Source: Vogesella sp. LIG4 (lineage in GTDB: Bacteria > Pseudomonadota > Gammaproteobacteria > Burkholderiales > Chromobacteriaceae). From it: a DNA stretch of 64,000 nucleotides. The stretch's first letter is position 1. Each line of letters starts with the position of its first letter. The stretch spans positions 2,700,106 to 2,764,105 of the forward strand of contig NZ_LT607802.1 of NCBI RefSeq assembly GCF_900090205.1. Reading direction: 5' to 3'. Of this stretch, positions 54,704 to 64,000 are shown one piece after another. The notes below the pieces were generated by a model. That model did no database searches. It saw only the letters and a program-made list of their open reading frames with translations, and was not told where the DNA came from. Position numbers and translations under genes: made by a program.

Positions 54704-55943
54704 GTGCACTTAAATTTCGAGGCTTTCATCGGCCTGCGCTATCTGCGCGCGCGCCGTCGCAACGGTTTCATTTCCTTCATTTCCCTGCTGTCGGTCATCG
54801 GCATCGCCCTGGGCGTGGCGGCGCTGATCGTGGTGCTGTCGGTAATGAACGGCTTTCAGCAGGAGATCCGCGGCCGCATGTTGTCGGTGGTGTCGCACCT
54901 GGAAGTCTCCAGCTATGAAGGCCGCATCGCCGGCTGGCAGCCGCTGCTGGGCAAGCTGGTGCAGCAGCCGCACGTGCTGGCGGCGGCGCCCTATGTCAAT
55001 GCGCAGGGGCTGTTGTCCAGCGGCGGTAACGTACGTGGCGCCATGGTGCGTGGCGTGGAGCCGCCGGCCGAGAGCAAGGTGGTGAGCCTGGGCAAGGAGA
55101 TGCTGCGCGGCAAGCTGGAATCGCTGCAGCCAGGCAGCTACAACATCGTGCTGGGGGTGGAGCTGGCGCGTGCGCTTGGGGTGGAAGTGGGCGACAAGGT
55201 GACGCTGATCACCCCGCAGGGCAATGTCACTCCGGCCGGCATGATGCCGCGCCTCAAGCAGTTCACCGTCGGCGGCATCTTCAAGGCCGGCATGTTCGAA
55301 TACGACGCCTCGCTGGCAATGATCTCGCTGCGCGACGCGCAGGTGCTGTTCCGCCTGGGGCAGGATGTGTCCGGCGTACGCCTGAAGCTGGACGACCCGC
55401 TGCTGGCGCCGCGCATGAAGGCGGAACTGGCGCCGGTGCTTGCGGCCAACCAGATCGCCAGCGACTGGACCGACATGAACGCCAACTACTTCCGCGCGGT
55501 GCAGATCGAGAAACGCATGATGTTCATCATCCTGACGCTGATCGTGGCGGTGGCAGCCTTCAACCTGGTGTCCACCCTGGTGATGGTGGTAACCGACAAG
55601 CAGGCCGACATCGCCATCCTGCGCACCCTGGGCGCGAGCCCGGCCAGCATCATGAAGATCTTCGTGATCCAGGGCTCGGTGGCCGGGGTGCTGGGCACCA
55701 TCGCCGGCGTGGGCGGCGGCCTGCTGCTGGCCATCAACCTGAGCAGCGTGCAGCATGCCATTGAAAGCATCATCGGCGCGCGGCTGCTGTCCAGCGATGT
55801 GTACATGATCGACTTCCTGCCGGTGGACGTGCAGCCCGCCGATGTCACCACCATTGCGGTGATCTCGCTGCTGCTGTCGCTGCTGGCCACGATTTACCCG
55901 AGCTGGCGCGCAGCGCGCACCCGCCCGGCGGAGGCGCTGCGCT

Positions 55944-55951
<8 letters not shown>
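54704..55951 (+). CDS. lolC: Lipoprotein-releasing ABC permease LolC/LolE family
   Basis: 415 residues from GTG. TM1 near 25-48 ([20 protein letters not shown]), a periplasmic region to about 265, then three C-terminal helices ([51 protein letters not shown]). Extracts lipoproteins from the inner membrane and hands them to LolA, with LolD. Only one permease gene, so the complex may be a homodimer (LolF type). Overlaps lolD by 8 bases. Confidence 0.93.
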
Positions 55952-56627
<676 letters not shown>

Positions 56628-56649
56628 ACCGAATCGACAAGGAAAGCGC

Positions 56650-57933
56650 ATGCTGGGGCACGGTACCGAACCGTTGACTTTCGACCGCCTGATGGGGGCA
56701 TTGCAGGGGCCGACCGGCTGGCTGGAACTGGCCATTGCCGTGGTCTGCGTGCTGCTGGCCTATGGGCTGACGCGCCGCATCTACACCCGCTATTTCGGCC
56801 CGGCGCCAGACAGCTGGGGTTTTGGCAAATACCTGGCCTACCGGCTGGTGTTCCCGCTGTCCGCCCAGCTGCTGATGCAACTGGGCGAGCTGGGCTGGCA
56901 CCTGGTGCATCACGGCAAGTCGGAGCTGCTGCTGGTGATCGCCACGCTGCTGTTCTGGCTGTCGGTGATCCGCGTGCTCACCGCGGTGGTGCGCCATGCG
57001 CTGCCGTCCGGCAAGTTCGAGCGCAACGGCGAAAACTTCGTGGCCATGCTGCTGTGGCTGGGCTTTGCCAGCTGGGCCACCGGCTTCGACGTGGTGGTGG
57101 TGGACTGGCTGGAATCCATCAGCTTCCGCGTGGGCAAGAACGAAATCAACCTGCTGATGATCCTGTCCGCCCTGGTGTGGGTGTCGGTGATCATGGTGGG
57201 CGCGCTGTGGGTGAGCAAGCTCATCGAAAAAAAGGTGATGCGGCTGGGCGAGGTGGATCTCAACCTGCGGCTGGTGTTCATCAAGCTGGCGCGCACGCTG
57301 CTGATCATCACCGCGGTGCTGGTGGCGCTGCCCATCGTCGGCATCGACCTCACCGTGCTGTCGGTGTTCGGCGGTGCGCTGGGCGTGGGCCTGGGTTTCG
57401 GCTTGCAGAAGATTGCCAGTAACTACGTGTCCGGCTTCATCATCCTGCTGGAGCGCTCGATCCGCATCGGCGACCGGCTGATGGTGGAAAACCGCACCGG
57501 CTACGTCAGCAAGATCACTTCACGCTACGTGGTACTGAAAACCTCCGACGGCTCCGAGGCGCTGGTGCCCAACGACACACTGATCGCCAGCACCGTGGTG
57601 AACCAGTCCTACTCCGACAAGGCGCTGTGGATCAGCCTGCCGGTGCAGGTGGCCTACGGAACCGACCTTGACCAGGCGCTGCTGCTGCTGCGCCAGGCGG
57701 CAGAGCACCCGCGGGTGAAGCAGGACCCGGCGCCGGCCTCCTTTGTGGTGGCCTTTGCCGAAGCCGGCATCAATCTGGAGCTGGGCATCTGGGTGCGGGA
57801 CCCGGAAAACGGCATGCTGGGCCTGCGTTCCGATATCAATCTGCGCATCTGGCGCCTGTTCGGCGAGCACGACATCCAGATCCCGTATCCGCAGCGCGAA
57901 GTGCGCCTGCTGAACGGGCCGGCAGAAGCCTAG
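56650..57933 (+). CDS. MscS-family mechanosensitive channel
   Basis: 427 residues with several N-terminal helices, then the MscS core: pore helix FGGALGVGLGFGLQKIASNY followed by SGFIILLERSIRIGDRLMVE and the beta domain (LKTSDGSEALVPNDTLIAST). It opens under membrane tension to release solutes on osmotic downshock. 22 bases after lolD, so possibly in the same transcript. Confidence 0.93.
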   Translation: MLGHGTEPLTFDRLMGALQGPTGWLELAIAVVCVLLAYGLTRRIYTRYFGPAPDSWGFGKYLAYRLVFPLSAQLLMQLGELGWHLVHHGKSELLLVIATLLFWLSVIRVLTAVVRHALPSGKFERNGENFVAMLLWLGFASWATGFDVVVVDWLESISFRVGKNEINLLMILSALVWVSVIMVGALWVSKLIEKKVMRLGEVDLNLRLVFIKLARTLLIITAVLVALPIVGIDLTVLSVFGGALGVGLGFGLQKIASNYVSGFIILLERSIRIGDRLMVENRTGYVSKITSRYVVLKTSDGSEALVPNDTLIASTVVNQSYSDKALWISLPVQVAYGTDLDQALLLLRQAAEHPRVKQDPAPASFVVAFAEAGINLELGIWVRDPENGMLGLRSDINLRIWRLFGEHDIQIPYPQREVRLLNGPAEA

Positions 57934-57943
57934 GGAGACAGCC

Positions 57944-58558
57944 ATGCAACGACTCGCGGTGATCGATGACGACCTGGCGGTGCGCCAGTCGCTGCTGTGG
58001 CTGCTGGAATCGCCCAGCCTGGCGGTAAGCGGCTACGACAGCGCCGAAGCCTTCCTGGCCGACAGCGCTGCGGCCAACTTCAACTGCCTGATCGTCGATC
58101 TGCGCATGGGCGGCATGAGCGGCATCATGCTGCTGGAAAAACTGGCCGCCTGGCCGTACAGCCCACCGGTGCTGATGCTCACCGCGCATGGCGACGTGCC
58201 GCACGCGGTGGCGGCATTCAAGCAGGGGGTGGTGGATTTCCTGGAAAAACCGTTCGACGACCAGCACCTGCTGACACTGGTGGAAGAGTGCCTGGCGCGC
58301 GACAGCGAGTCGCGCGAGCGCTTCGTGCGCCGCCGGCAGGTTGCCGCCGCGCTGCAGACGCTCACCGAGCGCGAGCGCGAGGTGATGCAGCTGATCCTGG
58401 CCGGGCTGCTCAACAAGCAGATTGCCGAGGAGCTGGCCATCAGCATGAAGACGGTGGAAGTGCACCGCGCGCGGGTGTTTGACAAGATGGGCGTGAAGTC
58501 GGCGGTGGAACTGGCCGGGCTGATCGGCATCCTGGACGACAAGGGCGGCAAGGCATGA
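57944..58558 (+). CDS. FixJ-like response regulator
   Basis: 204 residues: receiver domain (VIDDDLAVRQSLL; phospho-acceptor Asp52 in IVDLRMGGMSG; Lys in FLEKPF) and a C-terminal LuxR/NarL helix-turn-helix (LTEREREVMQLILAGLLNKQ, SMKTVEVHRARVFDKM). No kinase gene is directly adjacent. Overlaps nudB (ATGA). Confidence 0.93.
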   Translation: MQRLAVIDDDLAVRQSLLWLLESPSLAVSGYDSAEAFLADSAAANFNCLIVDLRMGGMSGIMLLEKLAAWPYSPPVLMLTAHGDVPHAVAAFKQGVVDFLEKPFDDQHLLTLVEECLARDSESRERFVRRRQVAAALQTLTEREREVMQLILAGLLNKQIAEELAISMKTVEVHRARVFDKMGVKSAVELAGLIGILDDKGGKA

Positions 58559-58998
58559 AGCCGCCCAAGCAACCGGTGTCGGTGCTGGTGGTGATCCATA
58601 CCCCCGACCTGCAGATACTGCTGATCGAGCGCGCCGACCGCCCCGGCTACTGGCAGTCGGTCACCGGCAGCCGCGAGGGCGACGAGGCGCTGATCGACAC
58701 CGCGCGCCGCGAAGTGGCGGAGGAAACCGGCATTGTTGCGGCCAACCTTTGCGACTGGCAGCAGCAGAACGTCTACGAAATCTACCCGCAGTGGCGCCAC
58801 CGCTATGCGCCGGGCGTCACCCACAACACAGAGCACGTGTTCAGCCTGGCCCTGCCCGCGCCGCAGCCGGTACGGCTGGCCGAGGGCGAGCACCTGGCCT
58901 GGCAGTGGCTGCCATGGCAGCAGGCCGCGGCGCTGGTGTTCTCTCCTTCCAATGCCGAAGCCATATTCGATTTGGCGAAACGTACCGGTTTGGCATAG
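58555..58998 (+). CDS. nudB: Dihydroneopterin triphosphate diphosphatase NudB
   Basis: 147 residues. Nudix box GSREGDEAL...REVAEETGI (about 39-61), NudB-like start PVSVLVVIHTPDLQILLIER and GVTHNTEHVFSLALP. Removes pyrophosphate from dihydroneopterin triphosphate in folate synthesis. Contains a TTGGCCGCA copy (inverted) just after the box. Confidence 0.92.
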   Translation: MKPPKQPVSVLVVIHTPDLQILLIERADRPGYWQSVTGSREGDEALIDTARREVAEETGIVAANLCDWQQQNVYEIYPQWRHRYAPGVTHNTEHVFSLALPAPQPVRLAEGEHLAWQWLPWQQAAALVFSPSNAEAIFDLAKRTGLA

Positions 58999-59130
58999 TT
59001 GACACAGTATTGCCTATCAAGACTCGGATTTCTTTCTAGTTAATCCTTATCAATCGCAGCATTTCCGCTTCGGCACTATGATGGAGTCAAGAGAGCGCAT
59101 GTCATGCGCCCAGGCTTCGAGGGTAGGGCA

Positions 59131-59841
59131 ATGAAGGTGGTGGATTACAGCAAACTCCGGGTACTGGTGGTGGATGACCAGTTGCTGGTGCGCACCCTGC
59201 TGAGCCGCGCACTGCGCGACCTGGGCGTGGCGGAAGAGGGGATCTATCAGGCAGTAGACGGCGCCACTGCCAAGCGGGCGCTGGATGCCAAGACGGTGGA
59301 CCTGGTGCTGTGCGATCTGCAGATGGAGCCGATCAACGGCATGGATCTGCTGAAGGAAATCCGCTGCGGCATGACGCTGAACGCCTCCACGCTGCCATTC
59401 GTGTTCCTGTCCGGCCATGCCGAGCGCGACAACATCGTGCTGGCCGCCAAACTGCACGCCGACGGCTTCATCATCAAACCCCCGAAACCCGCCGAGCTGG
59501 AGCGCCATCTGCAGGAGGCGCTGAGCCGGCCGCGCCCGGAGCCGGACCCGTTTGCCTACTGCTCCATTCCCACCGGCACCCGTCATGACAAATACCTGTT
59601 CAGCGAGATGATAGAAGAGGCCGCCCGCGCCATGGACGAGGACCAGACGCCGGTGGAGGCGGTGGCGCTGGAGGAGGTGAAGCCGGGCCGCGTGCTGGGT
59701 GCCGACTTGCGCACCGGCAGCGGTCACCTGCTGTTGCAGCGCGGTGCCAGCATCACCCGCACCCAGCTGCGCGTACTGCAGGAGCATGCCGAGCGTTTCG
59801 GTGTCAGCCACCTGGTGCTGACCTGGACCGAACACCCCTAG
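59131..59841 (+). CDS. Response regulator: REC plus HD-GYP-linker-like C-terminal domain
   Basis: 236 residues. Receiver domain (about 8-130): [16 protein letters not shown], acceptor Asp in [15 protein letters not shown], Lys in [11 protein letters not shown]. The C-terminal ~100 residues ([35 protein letters not shown]) look like the segment that precedes HD-GYP domains, but no HD-GYP domain follows. Likely phosphorylated by the hybrid kinase 13 bases downstream. Output unclear. I use the ATG at 59131; 59104 is upstream in frame. Confidence 0.85.
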   Translation: MKVVDYSKLRVLVVDDQLLVRTLLSRALRDLGVAEEGIYQAVDGATAKRALDAKTVDLVLCDLQMEPINGMDLLKEIRCGMTLNASTLPFVFLSGHAERDNIVLAAKLHADGFIIKPPKPAELERHLQEALSRPRPEPDPFAYCSIPTGTRHDKYLFSEMIEEAARAMDEDQTPVEAVALEEVKPGRVLGADLRTGSGHLLLQRGASITRTQLRVLQEHAERFGVSHLVLTWTEHP

Positions 59842-59854
59842 CCGGCGGCGCGAC

Positions 59855-62800
59855 ATGAAGCAGACAGTCAGTCAGACCGCCGCCATCGGGCGGGCGATCC
59901 AGCTTACCGTGCTGCTGCTGGGCTGCATGCAGCTGGTGGCGTCCGGGCTGCTGTTGTGGTCCGGTTACCAGGGCTACCGCCAGGCGCGCGACCATGCCTT
60001 GCTGAACCAGGCCAACCTGGGGCTGTTCAGCGCCACCCGCCTGCTGGCGCGGGAGCACGAACTGACCATGGACAGCATCCTGGCACGTGATCACGCACCG
60101 GCCGGGCTGCCGGCGGAGCTGGCCGCCAGCAGGCGGCAGGTGGATGCCGCCTTCCGTGCGCTGCTGCCGGAGGCGGATGCCCAGCGCCAGCAGCACAGCA
60201 CAGTGCAGCTGGAGCGGCTGCAGCACTACCTGCAGCAGCTGGCACGGCAACGGCAGGAGGTGGATGCGCTGCCGCTGCAGGCGGTGCGCGCCTCCGGCGA
60301 GAGCGAGCTGGCCGGCTGGAACCATGGCATCGGGCCGCTGTTCGACGTGCTCGACAAGCTGCTGCAGCAGGACAGCTTCTGGTTGTCCGACGAAGCCGAC
60401 CCGGTGCTCAACCGCATGGCGGTGCTCAAATACGAAGCCTGGAGCCTGGGCTATATGCTGCAGGCCGAATCCGCCGCCCTGCAGCAGCGTGCCTACCTTG
60501 CCCACCAGCTCAACAGCAGCGAGGAATACGAACTGATGCGGCGGCAGGAGAAAGGCGTGCTGCTGCTGGAAAGCCTGCGGCGCGGCATCCCCTTTGTTGA
60601 CGCGCCGGCACTGCAGCAGTCGCTGCTGCGTTTCAGCGACGCGGCGGACGAGCTGCACGCGGCCACCGCGCGCCAGCTGCAGGTGCTGGGCAAGCCCGGC
60701 GCGGCGCCGCAGTCCAGCGCGCAATACCGGCAGATCAATGCCCGCCTCAGCCGCGAGCTGGGTACCCTGTTCGGCAAGTTGAGCGAGCTGATGGCACAGC
60801 GGGTAGATGCGCACAAGACCCGCTACCAGCTGCAGCTGCTGCTGCACAGCGGCGTGTCGCTGTTGGCGCTGGGGCTGTACTGCTACCTGTGGCTGCGCAT
60901 GCGCGGCAGCATTCTGTGGCCGTTGCGGCGCATGCAGCGGGTGCTGGATGCCGCCGGCGAGGCCATCCTCACCCTGGATGCCGAAGGCCGCATCGTTGCG
61001 GCCAACCGTGCCGCCAGCGAATTGTTCGCCTGTACACCGGCCTGGCTGGCAGGCCTGGCCGCCCGCCGTCTGCTGGCCTCCACCGCCCTGGACGACAAAT
61101 GGCTGCCGGCGGCGGAGCAGGCGGCGGTGGCATGGGAGGAGCAGGCGCGCCGCGCCGACGGCAGCCGCTTTCATGCCGCGCTGTCGCTCACCCCGCTGCC
61201 GGAGGACAGCGACGGCGTGGACCGTTTCCTGCTGATGGTGCGCAACGAGCAGGACCGTCATGAGGCGCAGCAGTCCCTGCAGAGCAGCATGCGGCTGCTG
61301 GCGGCCATCCACCACATGGAAAGCCTGCTGTTCGCGCGCCAGCCGCGGCACAGCGTGTACCAGGAAATACTGAACAGCCTGCTGCAGTACTGTCGGTCCG
61401 AACAAGGCTTCATCCTGGCGTTGACGGCCGACATCGCCGGCCAGCCGGCGGGTTTCCAGTTGCAGGCCATTACCGAGGACAGCCAGCTGCCGCCGTGGGC
61501 GGAGGCCTGGCTGGAGCAGCCGGCCCAGGTGCTGCCGCAGCGGCAGGGCGATGCCTGGGTGCAGAACGGCTGGAGCCTGCTGCCGGTGCAGTTGAATGCG
61601 CGCACTTTGCTGCTGGCCGGGGTGTGCGGTGTGGACATCAGCCATGCGCAGAGCGTGGAGCTGCAACCGCTGCTGGCCGCCTGCGGCAGCATCGTCAGCT
61701 TCTACCTGGAGGAGGACCGCCGCCGGGCATCCGAGCAGGAGTTGCGCCAGGTGCTGCAGATGGAGGAGGCGATCTACGCCGCCTCGCCGATCGGGCTGCT
61801 GCGTGTCGATGGCGAATTCCGCATCCTGCGCAGCAATGCCGCCGCCTGCCGGCTGTTCGGCCGTAGCGAGGCGCAGCTGGCTGGCAGCACGCTGCGCACC
61901 CTGCTGGCCGACGATGACGCCTGGCCGGTGTTGCAGGCGGGGCTGCAGCGGGCGCGCGACGACGCGCGGCTGCAGGGGCTGGAAGTCGAATTCGCCACCG
62001 GCGAGCAGCAGCGGCTGTGGGCGCTGTTGAGCGGGCAGCGCCTGTTGCCGGACACCCCGCTGCCGGACCTGATGCTGGCCTGCCTGGATATCTCCGACCG
62101 GCGGGCGGCGCAGCAGGCCGCGCTACAGGCGCTGGACATGAGCGCCGCGGCGCGCCGCCAGCTGGAGGTGGCGATCGAATCGCTGCCGGAAGCGTTTGCC
62201 TTTTTCGATACGCAGGACCGGCTGGTGCTGTGCAACCGGCGCTATGCCGAGCTGGTCGGCTCCGAACAGCCGCCGGTGGGGCTGCAGGGCTGGAGCTTTG
62301 CCGCGCTGCTGCAGGCGGGGCTGGAAGCCGGCGAGCACCCGGAAGACCGCTTTTCCCACGCGCAATGGCAGGAGGAGCGGCTGCGGCGCCACGCCAGCGG
62401 GCAGGCGGCGTTCCAGCTCAGCGTGGGCGAGCGCTGGTACCAGCTGAGCGACCATGCCATACCGGGTGGCGGCTCGGTGTGCATCTATGCCGACATCACC
62501 GAATTGAAACAGCAGGAAATGGACCTGCTGCTGGCGCGCGACCAGGCGGAGCAGGCCAACCGCACCAAGAGCGCCTTCCTCGCCACCATCAGCCACGAGA
62601 TCCGCACCCCGATGAACGGCGTGCTGGGCATGCTGGAACTGCTGGCGTTTACCCGGCTGGATGCCGAGCAGCGCGATCATATCGACACCATCCAGGAATC
62701 GGCGCAGACCCTGTTGCGGCTGATCGACGACATTCTGGATTTTTCCAAGATCGAAGCCGGCAGGCTGGATATCCTGCCGGAGCCCACGTCGGTGCCGGTA

Positions 62801-64000
62801 CTGCTGCAGCGGGTGTACCAGCTGTACAGCGAGAACGCCGCGCGCAAGGGGCTGAAACTGCTGCTGGACATCGACCCGGCGGTGGCCGGCCTGCTGCTGG
62901 TGGACCCGCTGCGGCTGCGGCAGATCCTGCAGAACTTCTGCAGCAATGCGGTGAAGTTCACCGAGCAGGGCGAGATCGTGCTGCGGGTGAGCTGCCTGGA
63001 CGAGGATGCCGTGCAGCAGACGCTGCGCTTCGCGGTGCAGGACAGCGGCATCGGCATCGCGGCGGAAAACCTGGCGCGGCTGTTCGAGCCGTTCACCCAG
63101 GCGGAAAGCACCACCACGCGGCGCTTTGGCGGCACCGGGCTGGGGCTGGCCATCTGCCGGCGTCTGGCGCACCTGATGGGTGGGCGGGTCCGGCTGGAAA
63201 GCATGCCAGGGCAGGGCACCACGGCGATGCTGGATATCGCCCTGTCGCGCAGCGAACAGCCGCTGCCGCCGCAAGCGCTGCCGGAGCAGGCGCTGCGCCA
63301 GCCGGCCAGGCCGCAGCAGCTGCCGGTGCTGCTGGCGGAAGACAACCCCACCAACCGCAAGCTCATCAGCAAGCAGTTCGAGCTGCTGGGCTACCCGGTG
63401 GTGCTGGCCGAGGACGGCATAGCGGCGCTGCACCTGTGGCAGCGGCAGCCGTTCGCGCTGATTCTTACCGACTGCCACATGCCGCGCATGGATGGCTACG
63501 AGCTGGCCAGCACCATCCGCTACTACGAGGATGCACTGGAAGACGCGCGCCATATTCCCATCATCGCCTGCACCGCCAACGCCAGCCAGGAGGAGGTGAA
63601 CCGCACCCGGGAGGCCGGCATGGATGATTTCCTGCCCAAGCCGCTGGGGCTGGAGGCGCTGTCGGCGATGCTGGAAAAATGGCTGCACCACAGCGGTGGC
63701 CCGGCTGTGGCGGCTGCCGCGCCGATGACGCCGGCTGCGGCCAACGTGCCGGTGCAAGACGACCCGGCCGAGCCGGTGCTGGACCGCGAGGTACTGGCGG
63801 TATACAGCAATGGCGACTGGCCGGTGGAGCGCGACATCCTGGCCGATTTCCTGCACAGCAACGACGAAGACATGCAGGCGCTGCAGCAGGCGGTGGCTGC
63901 GGCCAACCTGGAGCAGGTGGTGTGGGCAGCGCACCGCATCAAGGGTGCCAGCCGCATGGTGGGCGCCGCGCAGCTGGCCACGGCGGCCGCGGCGCTGGAA
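59855..64000 (+). CDS. Hybrid (unorthodox) sensor histidine kinase, incomplete at window end
   Basis: Open frame with no stop to the edge, at least 1382 residues. TM1 about 15-37, long periplasmic helical region to about 325, TM2 about 328-346, PAS-like domain ([20 protein letters not shown]), GAF-like stretch, two more PAS regions ([40 protein letters not shown]), HisKA with His914 in [13 protein letters not shown], ATPase ([14 protein letters not shown]), receiver with Asp1206 in [11 protein letters not shown], and HPt with His1360 in [11 protein letters not shown] multistep phosphorelay kinase of BarA/BvgS type, next to the REC protein. Confidence 0.93.
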   Translation, partial: MKQTVSQTAAIGRAIQLTVLLLGCMQLVASGLLLWSGYQGYRQARDHALLNQANLGLFSATRLLAREHELTMDSILARDHAPAGLPAELAASRRQVDAAFRALLPEADAQRQQHSTVQLERLQHYLQQLARQRQEVDALPLQAVRASGESELAGWNHGIGPLFDVLDKLLQQDSFWLSDEADPVLNRMAVLKYEAWSLGYMLQAESAALQQRAYLAHQLNSSEEYELMRRQEKGVLLLESLRRGIPFVDAPALQQSLLRFSDAADELHAATARQLQVLGKPGAAPQSSAQYRQINARLSRELGTLFGKLSELMAQRVDAHKTRYQLQLLLHSGVSLLALGLYCYLWLRMRGSILWPLRRMQRVLDAAGEAILTLDAEGRIVAANRAASELFACTPAWLAGLAARRLLASTALDDKWLPAAEQAAVAWEEQARRADGSRFHAALSLTPLPEDSDGVDRFLLMVRNEQDRHEAQQSLQSSMRLLAAIHHMESLLFARQPRHSVYQEILNSLLQYCRSEQGFILALTADIAGQPAGFQLQAITEDSQLPPWAEAWLEQPAQVLPQRQGDAWVQNGWSLLPVQLNARTLLLAGVCGVDISHAQSVELQPLLAACGSIVSFYLEEDRRRASEQELRQVLQMEEAIYAASPIGLLRVDGEFRILRSNAAACRLFGRSEAQLAGSTLRTLLADDDAWPVLQAGLQRARDDARLQGLEVEFATGEQQRLWALLSGQRLLPDTPLPDLMLACLDISDRRAAQQAALQALDMSAAARRQLEVAIESLPEAFAFFDTQDRLVLCNRRYAELVGSEQPPVGLQGWSFAALLQAGLEAGEHPEDRFSHAQWQEERLRRHASGQAAFQLSVGERWYQLSDHAIPGGGSVCIYADITELKQQEMDLLLARDQAEQANRTKSAFLATISHEIRTPMNGVLGMLELLAFTRLDAEQRDHIDTIQESAQTLLRLIDDILDFSKIEAGRLDILPEPTSVPVLLQRVYQLYSENAARKGLKLLLDIDPAVAGLLLVDPLRLRQILQNFCSNAVKFTEQGEIVLRVSCLDEDAVQQTLRFAVQDSGIGIAAENLARLFEPFTQAESTTTRRFGGTGLGLAICRRLAHLMGGRVRLESMPGQGTTAMLDIALSRSEQPLPPQALPEQALRQPARPQQLPVLLAEDNPTNRKLISKQFELLGYPVVLAEDGIAALHLWQRQPFALILTDCHMPRMDGYELASTIRYYEDALEDARHIPIIACTANASQEEVNRTREAGMDDFLPKPLGLEALSAMLEKWLHHSGGPAVAAAAPMTPAAANVPVQDDPAEPVLDREVLAVYSNGDWPVERDILADFLHSNDEDMQALQQAVAAANLEQVVWAAHRIKGASRMVGAAQLATAAAALE

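Overview
The window reads as chromosome of a GC-rich (roughly 65%) betaproteobacterium, most likely order Neisseriales (Chromobacteriaceae-like, e.g. Vogesella or a relative). This rests on the overall gene set, on hpnCDE squalene genes beside radA, on ubiB and lolCD, and on a very abundant short motif, GTTGGCCGCA, that looks like a DNA-uptake-type signal. The genus is inference. No rRNA, CRISPR array, complete insertion sequence or intact prophage was seen.

Layout. 1-1.6 kb: a pqi operon (two half-size PqiA genes and the start of pqiB), minus strand. 1.8-13.5 kb: uppP, then small metabolic and stress genes, many paired with divergent LysR regulators (SRPBCC protein, MBL-fold/DsbA pair, cysteine hydrolase with a GlxA-type regulator, DHA2 transporter, SDR) and a small heat shock protein. 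14-16.3 kb: lysA with divergent lysR-like gene. 16.5-19.7 and 23.1-25.4 kb: two clusters pairing periplasmic binding proteins with membrane diguanylate cyclases. 19.8-22.8 kb: a gluconate module (MFS permease, gntK, LacI-type repressor, two identical operators). 25.4-29.1 kb: LysR/EamA exporter and a chemoreceptor. 29.4-35.8 kb: a five-gene guanidino-compound operon (ureohydrolase, SnoaL-like, aldehyde dehydrogenase, NCS1 transporter, nitrilase family) with divergent LysR.

36-43 kb is an accessory stretch of lower GC. It holds a secreted S53-type peptidase, a membrane-anchored Mrr-like nuclease, a decayed higBA toxin-antitoxin locus, a DUF5343/Swt1-type HEPN gene pair, degraded sequence and a tRNA-Ala/tRNA-Glu operon. 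43.1-49.8 kb returns to core genes: hpnC-hpnD-hpnE, a YciK-like SDR lacking catalytic residues, a lipoprotein, radA, and an ECF-type sigma factor with a zinc-finger partner. 50-64 kb: DUF2325, an EF-hand-like protein, ubiB, an NlpC/P60 hydrolase, lolC-lolD, an MscS channel, a FixJ-like regulator, nudB, a REC protein, and a large hybrid histidine kinase cut by the window end.

The most notable signals are about 50 exact copies of a 9-10 base motif on both strands, one pair forming a perfect terminator-like hairpin; the HEPN/DUF5343 pair; and several dispersed repeats, including a 104-bp repeat that is 101/104 identical between the gbuA promoter region and the hpnC/hpnD junction.
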